From positions 1 to 64,000 of the forward strand of contig BGKB01000041.1 of NCBI GenBank assembly GCA_003116975.1: DNA of 64,000 nucleotides, in the 5' to 3' direction. This DNA comes from Aurantiochytrium sp. KH105. Lineage: Eukaryota; Sar; Bigyra; Thraustochytrida; Thraustochytriidae. The first letter of the stretch is position 1, and every line of letters starts with the position of its first letter. Positions 28,812-37,823 of this stretch are shown here, one piece after another. The notes beneath the pieces were generated by a model. It saw only the letters and a program-made list of their open reading frames with translations. It was not told the origin of the DNA and made no database searches. Made by a program: the position numbers and the translations under genes.

Positions 28812-30083
28812 ATGAGCTCCCCAAGCCAGCAGTACCACGCCGTCGGCTCTGGAGCCAGCGGCGACAATATGCTCGCCATGATGCACCACGAGGACGACGA
28901 CGACGAGTACGACGACGAGGAGGACGACGAGGGGGACTTGGAGAGGGATGCGGACGGGCTCGAAGGGACTGGGGACGAAGAAGTCGAGGCCGCAAACTTG
29001 AATGGCCGCGCGGACGGCGGTCGCAAGAAGCAGGACGGACGAAAGAGCAAGCGCCCCTCGAACCGGCCGCGGTCCGCCTCGAGCACAACCTACGAGGTGC
29101 ACCGGCTCGATGAAAGTAAAAAAATGAAGCAAATGGACATTATGGTCACGGGCGACCGCATGCCCACCGAGGTAAATCACCGGCGCTGGATTGTTATTGG
29201 TCTCTTTGCGCTCTTTGGCGTCATCCTCACCGTTGTGGTCATTCTCGAGGTTACCCTGCACGGCGCCAAGGATGATCTTGTCTCTATTATGGAGCGAGAT
29301 GCGACGCGGCGCGATGTCTACCTGATCCACTTTAGCGCTGCGGGCCGTCGCGTCACATGGGCGGACACGGATATTATTGAGAGCATTGGCATGGCGCAGA
29401 CCCTTGTACAGCGTCTGGGTAGCGTCCCGTTCAGCGACTTTAGCATTGAAATGTACAAGCGCGAACTCACCCACGACGTCGAGATCGCCGTCGTGGAGGA
29501 GGATAATGACAAGATCGATACCGACATTGTTTGCACCAACGAGGCCATTCAGACCTTGACCAAGGTGGGCATCAAGCGTTGCTCGCCGCGCGCAAAGGTC
29601 AGCGCACTGAAGGAGGCTGTCACGTGCGACTACAGTGCGAGCGGTCGCATGATCTCTTTTTGGCAAAAGAGCCTCAAAGACCTCGGTGTTCGCGAGGGCC
29701 TCAATTCGCGCTGCTGCGACCATGATCAGGTCGCCGATAATGTGTCGAATGAGCTCGAGCTCTGCCGCGCTTCAATACCAAGCGATTCCGACCCTGCCGC
29801 CACGCTCGTCTTTCGCTACTACACGAAGCCAAAAGACTCCAAGACGTGCCACGTGACCATGTGCGGGTGTGAGTGCATCTCTGATTCTGTGTGTCCGACG
29901 ATTCCCGCGGATATGCTCAAAGACAACAAGCTTTGCAAGACGGTGCTCGATCTAAAAACGACGAATTCGATCAAATGCGTCGACGTGCCGAAGATTGCCC
30001 AAAATTACGCGTCTGCGCTTCAGTCGGCGGGCATCACCATGGAGGGCAACCCTCGATGCTACGGGCGCTCCGTGCATGCTTAG
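28812..30083 (+). CDS. Single-pass (type II-like) membrane protein, unknown
   Basis: A 423-residue protein. Residues 20-50 are strongly acidic (EDDDDEYDDEEDDEGDLE), and a basic Lys/Arg-rich region follows at 70-90. One membrane segment, WIVIGLFALFGVILTVVVIL, lies near residues 124-145 with Arg residues before it, predicting cytosolic N-terminus and lumenal or outer C-terminus. The C-terminal 275 residues contain about 15 Cys, clustered late (CHVTMCGCECISDSVC), consistent with disulphides in an oxidising compartment. No known domain is recognised. It lies between V-ATPase a and ENY2 on the same strand. Function unknown. Confidence 0.75.
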   Translation: MSSPSQQYHAVGSGASGDNMLAMMHHEDDDDEYDDEEDDEGDLERDADGLEGTGDEEVEAANLNGRADGGRKKQDGRKSKRPSNRPRSASSTTYEVHRLDESKKMKQMDIMVTGDRMPTEVNHRRWIVIGLFALFGVILTVVVILEVTLHGAKDDLVSIMERDATRRDVYLIHFSAAGRRVTWADTDIIESIGMAQTLVQRLGSVPFSDFSIEMYKRELTHDVEIAVVEEDNDKIDTDIVCTNEAIQTLTKVGIKRCSPRAKVSALKEAVTCDYSASGRMISFWQKSLKDLGVREGLNSRCCDHDQVADNVSNELELCRASIPSDSDPAATLVFRYYTKPKDSKTCHVTMCGCECISDSVCPTIPADMLKDNKLCKTVLDLKTTNSIKCVDVPKIAQNYASALQSAGITMEGNPRCYGRSVHA

Positions 30084-30273
30084 ACCTTTTGTTCTTTTTC
30101 TTTTCTTTTTTCTTTCCTTTTTACTGCTTGAAGCCACTGTCATCATGAACTCATTTTACTAAGCATTTCGCCCATTGCTAATAAGTATATACTCCTCGAC
30201 AGTCGTCGAGCGGGACCATGAACTCATTTGGCTAACCATTTCCGCTCATTCCACTCCCCAATATAATTCCTCG

Positions 30274-30311
<38 letters not shown>

Positions 30312-30408
30312 GCGTGCGTGGAATTCCGGCCAGTAGCCGGCCGCCGGGCGCCCAAAACCTCAACGGCAAAATAAAAGAACCAAACATAAAACAAACGAGA
30401 TCAGTACG
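30084..30408. other. Intergenic with CT microsatellite
   Basis: Holds the 3' UTR of the preceding gene, a (CT)n run at about 30,272-30,308 and the ENY2 promoter/5' UTR. ATAAAAG at about 30,370 is 39 bases before the ENY2 ATG; a TATA role is possible but untested. Confidence 0.5.
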
Positions 30409-30971
30409 ATGGAGGCCTCGACAAGTCTTTTGGAGCGCAAGAAGCGCGAGCAACAGGTGCGCGCATCGATCGCGAGCAAGCTTGAGGAGACCGGCGAGAG
30501 GGAACGGTACGTTTGCGCACTGCATCCATCAGCCTCGACAGTAGGCCGCACTGCGAAAATGTGAAAGAAAGGTGCTCGTAACTGACCCAGTTCCGCGTAT
30601 ACAGTCTGGAGGAGCTACTACGCACCAAACTCATCGAGTGTGGCTGGCGGGACGAGCTCAAGGCGTACTGCAAAGGTAAGCTGATTGATCTTTCATTTTC
30701 TTGCGTTGGAAAGCGCACGCAACTAAGTAGAGGTTGAGGACATTTTCTCCAGAAATTATCAAAAACAAGGGCACGGAAAGCATCACCGTGGACAAACTCA
30801 TCGCCGAGGCCACTCCAAGAGGACGAGGTAAGTTGAGATGAGGCGGGTGCTATTTTGAGTAGAAAACTTTGCCTCACGCAAGAAAGCTGTCCAATTTACG
30901 CAGCCACAGTGCCAGACTCAATCAAGGCCGAGCTATTGAACCGCATTCGTACATTCTTACAAACGCTGTAA
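30409..30971 (+). CDS. ENY2: Transcription and mRNA export factor ENY2/Sus1, four exons
   Basis: Coding exons 30409-30506, 30605-30675, 30753-30827 and 30904-30971 join in frame into a 103-residue protein. The introns are 98, 77 and 76 bases, all GT-AG (GTACGT, GTAAGC, GTAAGT donors). Conserved blocks are [37 protein letters not shown], the [15 protein letters not shown] helix and [17 protein letters not shown]. These match human ENY2 blocks ([26 protein letters not shown].LVPDS). ENY2 is the small all-helical subunit of the SAGA histone H2B deubiquitinase module and of the TREX-2 mRNA export complex. This is the only gene in the window with several clear introns. It was found by splicing, since no exon alone is long. 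Confidence 0.95.
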
Positions 30972-31004
30972 TTCCATGCAGTTTACTTTCCATATAGCTT
31001 GCCA

Positions 31005-31095
31005 AATCTGGTTGACAGATGCGTTGTCTGGTTGACAGATGCGTTGTCTATCAAGCCAAATTTGGTTGACAGATGCATTGTCTATCAAGCCAAAT
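31005..31095 (+). repeat. Tandem GGTTGACAGATGC repeat
   Basis: Three copies of TGGTTGACAGATGCRTTGTC occur; the second and third are extended by TATCAAGCCAAAT to a unit of about 33 bases. Each unit has a weak internal palindrome (TTGACAGA...TCTATCAA). It lies 35 bases after the ENY2 stop. Confidence 0.8.
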
Positions 31096-31181
31096 CCGAA
31101 CAATGATGTCGCGCAAGAGCGAAGTACCCAACAAAACTCGTCTCGTGTGCTAAACTGTGCTGAGTAAGCGACCATTCTTAC

Positions 31182-31440
31182 TTGGAGAAACAAAACATGC
31201 TACGAGACTTTGCGGTAAGACGGTTTGTGAAGACTATAAACCATCTCGAATTGACCCTTTTCAAACTGCGCGGTAGACACGTGTTGGCTCCACACATTGG
31301 CGAGAAGAGGGTAAAGGTGAAAAGGAAAAATTCACTTGCTTCAAGCAGATCTATGCTCATCTCGAAACATTGCAAAAGGCGCTCTACGAACTAACGAAAG
31401 TGTCTGCATTTACCGAAGATAAAATGGGCATCTTATTTCA
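31182..31440 (+). other. Possible gene remnant, unassigned
   Basis: One frame gives FVKTINHLELTLFKLRGRH and APHIGEKRVKVKRK; a neighbouring frame continues with AHLETLQKALYELTKVSAFTEDKM. Composition is protein-like and less GC-rich than the surroundings. I do not recognise it and cannot show splice sites, so it may be a decayed gene or chance. Confidence 0.2.
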
Positions 31441-33565
31441 AAGAAGAACACAACTTTTCTAATGATCTGACTGATTCTGATTTGTTGGCTGGTCCGGCCT
31501 TGCTAACGCGCCCTCCTGAATCCAATTAATCAGGTCTGCGCATACATGTTGCGAACCTTTTGCCGCTTTGGTGTCCTCGGCACTACAAATATCACCTGGT
31601 TCCTGAAATTAGAGCCGGGCAACACCCTGGGAATCACCAAAGTTTACGCCTGTACCGGCAGCACCGAAGCTACGCATCCGAAGCACGGACACCGCCGACT
31701 TCTTCTCAAGGCTTTGAAAGGTTCTCGTCTGTTAAACAGCACTATCCTTGTCAGTCTGGGACGAAACGCAAATCTCAACGTTGCGGACTCCTCTCTTCTC
31801 CGCTTGTAGACGCTCCTTACTGGCAAGGATTGCGAGTGAATGCAACGTAGCAGAAGCTCCTTGACTTCTCTCTTCTCCGCTTGTTGACGCTCGTCACACT
31901 CGCAGGGCCCGTAACATCGATTTCATCGAGAGGGACACGGTGCTCGCAATGTGACTGGCTCGCACGACGTCACGATGCCCCTTGCCGCCGACGCCTACGC
32001 ACCGGCGGTCTCGGTCTGCGACACCTTGCGGCGGCGTCCACCGCCCGAGATCCTGGCCAGCCTTCTTGTCCCTGCTTCTTCAGCGTCTCAAAGTGTGCCA
32101 GATCGCGCACGGCTCGCCTGTGACCGGGGACATTCACGTGACTAACTGCATCCACTCTACACCTCGCACGCGCACTTCTACGCTGCGCGCGATGACTACC
32201 CGCTCGTCTCCATGCAGCTGCAGCTGCAGCAGCTGGCTGGAGCAGCTGAGCTGGCAGGCAGCAGCAGGCAAGGCAAGGCAAGGCAAGGCAGGCTCCTCCC
32301 GGTCGTTAGGAGCAGCATTGTACCAGGTGCATCGAAGCTGGTCTGCCGCACTCACTCACTGTGCACGCTCCGGCTCTGGGCGGCCATCGCGGCCACCCCG
32401 CCCGCCAGGACGGACGCGCGAGTGCTGCGTGTGCGCTGCCCTGCCCTGCGCGGGGGCCTGCGGCCGCAGCGCCGCCACGTCGAGCTTCGATTCCAGGCCG
32501 CCTCGAGGCGCTGGCGCGAGAAGTCCTCGCGAGAAGGAAGGCCTCGTTCCTGGGCTCGAGAAATGTAGCGTGAGAGCGCGAGACGTTCACGAGTGGCTCG
32601 AGACAGCATTTGCAGCTTGTCATGCGCGAGGACATCGTCTCGAGCTCGAGCTGCTGCGCGAGGAGCTCGACGGCCGGGCGGTGGACGTGCACCTGCACGC
32701 ATGGACGCACGTGGACGCGCGGAGGAGGAGGCAGGGAGGGATGGACGGATGGATGGCTGCGCGAGGAAGGGAGGGCCAAGGCGAGCAGGGCCGCCGCGGC
32801 CGCGCAGTGAGTGGACTGGCGCCGCGCGATCGAGCCGAGCACAGCGCAGCCCTCGAAGCGGAGAGAGACTTCATGTCGTATGCGCGCAGTTATTAGGACG
32901 CGGGAGAGAGATGCGGACACGGAGACAGAGACTCGCTGGCAAGCCGAGATCTTCTTTCCTCCACTGGCCATGGTGGTGTGGCTGGCAGGCAGATCGTTGG
33001 TCGCGGTTTCGCCTAGGAAGCGGCTAGCCCACTCCCAGCCGAGGCGCAAAAATCGCCTCGGCGGCCCTTTTGCTCCGCTCCGGCTCTGCTCCGCTCTGCG
33101 CCGCTCTGCTCTGCTCCGCTCCGCGCACAGCCCGCGCCCACGGCGAGCTCGCGCGGCGCCGCTCCAGCGCTGTCCGGCGTGCACCTGGCCGCGCGGCGGG
33201 GCGAGCTAGACCTAGGCGAGGGCGCGGCGCCCGCAACTGCAAGGGGCGACCAGCACGTGCACGGGTGTGCGACATAGGCCTAGTGAGTGAGTGACAACAG
33301 CACTGTTATAGTACTATACTTTTACTGCGCGCTTCTTCTTGCTTTCTTTCTTTCTGTCCTTGCTTGTGGTTTTTCCGCGGCCACGACTACATTTGGGAGG
33401 ACAGAGGCGCGGCATTCCGCCTTCGCAGCGCGCACGCGGGGCTCGGGCGCCGCGCAGGCACGCAGGCTCGCACGCGGCGGCAGGGGAGGGCAGGCTAGGA
33501 GCAGCGAAGAGCAGAGCAGCGAAGAGCAGAGCAGAGCAGAACTCGGGGGTGAAGAGGAGGGAAAC

Positions 33566-35866
33566 ATGGGCTGCGCCGGCAGCAAAGAAGAGGTGGACGA
33601 CGAGGCGTTCCTGGACTACTTTGTCTCGCTCGCGAACGAGGAGTATGGGTGGGACGAGAAGATCCGCGAGCAGGATGGTCCTCGAGGAACTAAGGTCGGC
33701 TCGAGGGAAAGCGAACAAGGGGATGTGCAGTACTGGCGCGGCATCGCCACCTTTCGTGGACCCATGGACACCGTCGCTTGGTTCCTCCGCAACCAGACCG
33801 AGTTCAACGCGCTGGCATCCACAATCGACCCCGAAGTCCTCGGCAAAGAACTCGCCAGCATGCACAAGCTCGATCGCATTGAGATCCTCAAAATGACCTC
33901 CGCCAACACGGCTCATCTCCGCTTCACCATGCAGTTTCCGAGCCCGCTGCCTCCGCGCGAGTTTCTCATGGTCGAACGCACGACGCAACTCCCCGACGGG
34001 TCCATCGTCGTCGTCTGCCGAAGCGAGGTCTCCGCACAGACAAGAAAGAGCCGCACCATGAGCTCCAAGTACCAGCTTTCGACCTTTAGCTTGGATAGCG
34101 GCGAAGAGGACACGACCCCCTCGAGACCTGCATCACGACCTCTCTCGGCATCTCTGGCGGCGCTGCTGCGCGCCGCGAGCGGATCGGCCAACGGCGGCTC
34201 GAGCTCGCCCAGAAGCACGCTCGCTGCCCTTTCTGGCGGGCCCCAAGCCGTCCCGACGGTCAAAGGCCAAGCTCATTTTGTTGGGTATCTGCTTAAACCC
34301 GTGCGCGATCGGCAATTCACGCAGGTCACCTATTTGGCTGCTCTCGACCCAAAGCTTGGCGCCAGCGATTACGAGTCTCTCGGCATGTTTGATTCGCTTC
34401 TCGCACCGCAAGTGACTCCGCGAGCGCTCACATTGCCAACGAATGAAGCAAGCGAGGAAGAAGAGGAAGATGATGAAGAGGCCGATGATGTCGCCTATGG
34501 CGGTCCCGCGGCCCCTTCCGTCGTCTCGAGCGTGCGCGCCCGTGCAAACGACCGCGTTCTTGACGTCCAAACCAAGCTCGACATGACGCTGGGGAGCGGT
34601 CGCGTGCTGGCCCAGGTCGAAAGCGCCCGTCGGTACTTTGAGGATCCCAAGACGATCTGGGCGGAACAGCTCTACCGACTGTTGTCGGCGCAGATTGGCG
34701 AGTTCGGTTTCGAGCCCGTCGAGGCCGCCCAGTTTGGCGAAGAGCGCCTGCAAACCGGAACGCATGTGAAAAGCCGCACCATGGGCCACGGCATTATCAA
34801 AATGTTCGATCTCATGGGTAGAGTTCATGTGCAGTTTGACAGCGGCGAGGAGCACATTTTCATGCCCGACGAAGTCTCCACCGAGCTCAAGGCGGCCATC
34901 GAGGCTGGCACGCGCGTTCGCCACCAGCAACGAGGCTTGGGCACGGTGAAACGCTTTGATGACGAGGAGGGCACGATCCACGTGCGTTTCGACGACGGCG
35001 AGTATCATCGCTACAACGCAGCCTCATGGAAGGAAAAGTTCACCGTCGTGAACCAAGACCGCGCGTACGCCAATGTCAACCTTTCCAAGTGCCCGCAGGT
35101 CAACATGGAGGGCATCACCAAGGGTTCAAATCTGCATTTCCATGCTGGTGTCACTGCGCCGGGCATTATGCGCAAGCGCGGAACGCTCGTCGGGCTCTCC
35201 AACGGCAGCGGTAAGAGCTCCAACAATGACCCCATTGACGCAGAAGCCCTCCGCATTTCCTTTGTCATTTCAGGTCGCTCGCAAGAGATCCTCGACTACA
35301 TTCTCGACTACGCCGAAGATGAAAAGGCCGGTCGTCTCGTGGAGGAGCACGTTGTGCAGGAACACTCTGCGCGCCACCGCACAGTGTACCAGCGCGTGCA
35401 CTACCCTCAGGGTCTTAACGATCGCGACTTTGTTTTCGACACCTTTTGGCAGGAAGTTGACGACAAGACCTTTTTGGTTGTGCAAAAGTCTACCGAGGCG
35501 GCCGATGTTCCTGAGGTCCGCAACGTCGTTCGCGCCAACATCGTCATTCGTGGCTTTTTGCTCGAGCCGCTGTACGAGTCCGGCTCAGCTGATGGTCCGG
35601 GGCTCATGACGCGGGTGACGTATTTGACTTGCGTTGAGCCCGGCGGACTTGTTCCGCCCAAGGTCGTGGCCATTCAGAACCGTACCGAGCTCCTTGGTGT
35701 GCTCACTGACATGCGCTCTCATTTTTATCGTTGCGACAACAAGTCTGCGGTCACCGTCAGTCTTTCTGAGGGCTCCACGCAGCGAGCCAAAGGCGAAGTC
35801 AAGGCCAAGCTGAAGCGCCGCTCGCTGCGTCGCAGGTCTGTCAAAGAAGTCTTGCCTGGCTTGTAA
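33566..35866 (+). CDS. Predicted myristoylated protein with two START-like domains
   Basis: A 766-residue protein starting MGCAGSKEE: Gly2 with Ser6 fits N-myristoylation and Cys3 fits palmitoylation, so membrane anchoring is likely. A first START-like domain (about 55-270) begins YWRGIATFRGPMDTVAWFLR and ends with VGYLLKPV..RQFTQVTYLAAL; a Ser/Pro-rich insert (about 170-230) splits it. An acidic run (EEEEEDDEEADD) sits near 300. Two tandem beta repeats (about 397-488: GIIKMFDLMGRVHVQFDSGE and GTVKRFDDEEGTIHVRFDDG) look SH3/Tudor-like. A second START-like domain (about 562-708) holds RVHYPQGLNDRDFVFDTFW and TRVTYLTCVEPGG. The C-terminus is basic (KRRSLRRRS). START domains bind lipids or sterols, so a lipid-transfer or sensing role at a membrane is plausible. 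The frame opens upstream at a GTG only. Confidence 0.8.
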   Translation: MGCAGSKEEVDDEAFLDYFVSLANEEYGWDEKIREQDGPRGTKVGSRESEQGDVQYWRGIATFRGPMDTVAWFLRNQTEFNALASTIDPEVLGKELASMHKLDRIEILKMTSANTAHLRFTMQFPSPLPPREFLMVERTTQLPDGSIVVVCRSEVSAQTRKSRTMSSKYQLSTFSLDSGEEDTTPSRPASRPLSASLAALLRAASGSANGGSSSPRSTLAALSGGPQAVPTVKGQAHFVGYLLKPVRDRQFTQVTYLAALDPKLGASDYESLGMFDSLLAPQVTPRALTLPTNEASEEEEEDDEEADDVAYGGPAAPSVVSSVRARANDRVLDVQTKLDMTLGSGRVLAQVESARRYFEDPKTIWAEQLYRLLSAQIGEFGFEPVEAAQFGEERLQTGTHVKSRTMGHGIIKMFDLMGRVHVQFDSGEEHIFMPDEVSTELKAAIEAGTRVRHQQRGLGTVKRFDDEEGTIHVRFDDGEYHRYNAASWKEKFTVVNQDRAYANVNLSKCPQVNMEGITKGSNLHFHAGVTAPGIMRKRGTLVGLSNGSGKSSNNDPIDAEALRISFVISGRSQEILDYILDYAEDEKAGRLVEEHVVQEHSARHRTVYQRVHYPQGLNDRDFVFDTFWQEVDDKTFLVVQKSTEAADVPEVRNVVRANIVIRGFLLEPLYESGSADGPGLMTRVTYLTCVEPGGLVPPKVVAIQNRTELLGVLTDMRSHFYRCDNKSAVTVSLSEGSTQRAKGEVKAKLKRRSLRRRSVKEVLPGL

Positions 35867-36605
35867 CATTTTGTCTTGCTTGCGCAAACGCACAAAACAC
35901 TCTGCGAGCCTGGCTGCGTTGCATCAACCCTTTTATTCCACTTTTCTATCCCTCTCCTTCCCTTCCCTTCCTTCTCCTTTCCTTTCCTTTCGTCTCCTCT
36001 CCTTCCCTCGGCTGCTTTTTCTGGCCGTCTGGCTGGATGCCTGGCTGGCGCGGTCAGAATTTTGAACACTGTTATACGTATACCACTATCATTCATGTTT
36101 CACTTTTGAGCTCTTGAGGCGCGCGGCGCCGCGAAAAAGCATTTCGAGGATTTCGACGGTTCGCCGATGTAGTAGTGGGTGTAGTACTACAAGACGTTCG
36201 AAAAGGGAAAAGAAAGCGACCGAGAGAGTTAGTTGCGATGTTGAAGATAGACATATGCTCTCGAAATCTCGGCTCTCGAAATCTCTGCTCTCGAAATCCC
36301 TGCAAAAGCTTTTCACCAGTATACCCTTCGTGCTCCGCGCTTCTGTTTGTTCGCTCTCATTTGCGAGCAGCGAAGGAGCATGTGCTTTCCAGCTTTGAAA
36401 AACAAAAAACAAAAATCAAAAATCAAAAAAAAAACAGTTGGCTGCTTACCTTACAGTTTGGTCACTGCAGATCGAGAACAGAGACACTCTCCAAGAGCTC
36501 GACCGCGCTACCGCAGCAGCGGCGACGCCTCGTGCCTTCGCCGTCGTCAACGCTCACAGACCGCTCTCGCCGTTCCCCGCGCGAAGTCAGCACAAGGTCG
36601 CCACG
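35867..36605. other. Intergenic with pyrimidine tract and 15-base repeat
   Basis: Begins with a long TCCC/TTCC tract (about 35,930-36,010) in the START gene's 3' region. A tandem 15-base repeat lies at 36,254-36,302. GTAGTAGTGGGTGTAGTACTAC lies at about 36,171-36,192. No gene is seen; the last 100 bases are the 5' UTR of the CCHC gene. Confidence 0.5.
36254..36302 (+). repeat. Three copies of GCTCTCGAAATCTCT
   Basis: A 15-base unit, GCTCTCGAAATCYCK, repeats about three times in tandem with one or two changes per copy, some 300 bases upstream of the CCHC zinc-knuckle gene. Confidence 0.8.
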
Positions 36606-36703
36606 ATGAGCCATAAGCTGGACATGTCGCTTGACCAGCTCGCCGCTCTGAGCCGCGCCGAGAAGAAGAAGCAGCAGGCCGCGGAGAAGCAGCAGGTACA
36701 GCA

Positions 36704-36740
<37 letters not shown>

Positions 36741-37217
36741 AAGCAAAAGCAGCAGCAGCAGCAAAAGGCCGCTTCTGGCCCGAGCAGGCGCGCAAGTGGT
36801 CGCAAAGAGCGCCGCGAGACCGCGGGCCCCCTCGGCAACAAGCCCTCCAAGCAGCAGACGATCGAGTGCCGCGGCTGCGGCGGCAACCACAAAAAGGTGG
36901 ATTGCCCTCACAAGGACAAGGAATGCCGCATCTGCGGCGAGACTGGCCACCTCAAGGCCAAATGTTTTAAAGCCTGCTATGGCTGCGGCGGCGACCATAA
37001 AAAGGTCGACTGCCCGTTCAAGGAGAAGAAGTGCAGCAACTGCTTCCAGGTTGGTCATGCTCGCGCTAAATGCTTGCAAAGCACAGCTTCGTGCCGCGCT
37101 TGCGGATCTCCCAAGCATGCCAAGCAGGATTGCGCCCATCGCGAAAAGGATTGCAACAATTGCGGCCGCGTTGGCCACATCAAGAGCGCCTGCCTGCAGC
37201 CTGTTGCCGCCAACTGA
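36606..37217 (+). CDS. Six-knuckle CCHC protein with UAP56-binding-like motif
   Basis: A 203-residue protein. Residues 4-12, KLDMSLDQL, match the UAP56/DDX39-interaction motif of ALYREF/Yra1 and CHTOP (xLDMSLDxxI). A coiled Lys/Gln region with long Gln runs follows (residues 19-58). Then a basic segment and six CCHC zinc knuckles in about 115 residues: CRGCGGNHKKVDC, CRICGETGHLKAKC, CYGCGGDHKKVDC, CSNCFQVGHARAKC, CRACGSPKHAKQDC and CNNCGRVGHIKSAC. Two knuckles have CX2CX3HX4C spacing and four have CX2CX4HX4C. CNBP-type knuckles bind single-stranded RNA or DNA. Together the parts suggest an mRNA packaging or export adaptor in the nucleus; that role is inferred. The longer frame upstream opens at a TTG, so the ATG at 36606 is used. 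Confidence 0.88.
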
Positions 37218-37823
37218 TTCGCACTCTATTATGGGTTGACTCCTTCTTTTTCTTCTCCTTTTCACTCATCCATCCATCCACTGATTGATTGATTCATTCA
37301 TTCATTCAATCATTCAATCATCGACTGGGTCGCGCAAAACGTACAAGGTGCGAGCAAGACCCACGCGCTTCGAGCGTATATTTGGCGTGGGCGTACATTC
37401 GCCTCGAGGATGCGATCCAGCCAAGCAGCAGCAGCATCAGCAGCAACGCTCGCCTCGCCAACTTCTCTTTTCGTAAAAAGATCTATTAGCCTTCTCCCTC
37501 ATCATTCTTACGAACAAACGAGCAAACCATTCCAAAACAGTGCAGGCGACAACTTTGACTTTTGGTCCGCAAACCTAGCGTATTAGAGGGATGACGACTT
37601 CTTGCAAGCGCGACTTTGATTCGCGCAAAGTAGATACCTGACACGCATGCTTGACCCGGTCCTCAGCCACTGGTACGGTTTGAGCTGCCTTGCGTCCTGC
37701 CAAACAAGTTCTGCAATGGACCAAATTTGTTCCTCTCACAAAGTTAGATATGTTATACTTTACCGATGGATGGAGCGAGCGAGAGGTTTCTGATTCGATG
37801 TCCTCCATTTAGATGTCCTCCAT
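37218..37823. other. Convergent intergenic region, no gene seen
   Basis: Holds the 3' ends of the CCHC gene (+) and OPT gene (-). It contains an ATTC/ATTGATTG run at about 37,280-37,322 and a repeated TCCTCCATTTAGATG at about 37,800-37,828 that overlaps the OPT stop region. Confidence 0.5.

Larger units (their letters stand above)
30972..33565. other. Long intergenic region, partly repetitive
   Basis: Contains a tandem repeat (31,005-31,095), a doubtful gene fragment near 31,182-31,440 and GC-rich frames at 31,950-33,300 that overlap on all strands and are Arg/Ala-rich. A GCAGAGCA-type run (about 33,505-33,540) lies just upstream of the START gene. Nothing else coding is supported. Confidence 0.45.

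Noticed and set aside
32306-33184. 292-codon minus-strand frame and overlapping plus frames
   Set aside because: Low-complexity Arg/Ala/Ser content in all frames; no conserved block.
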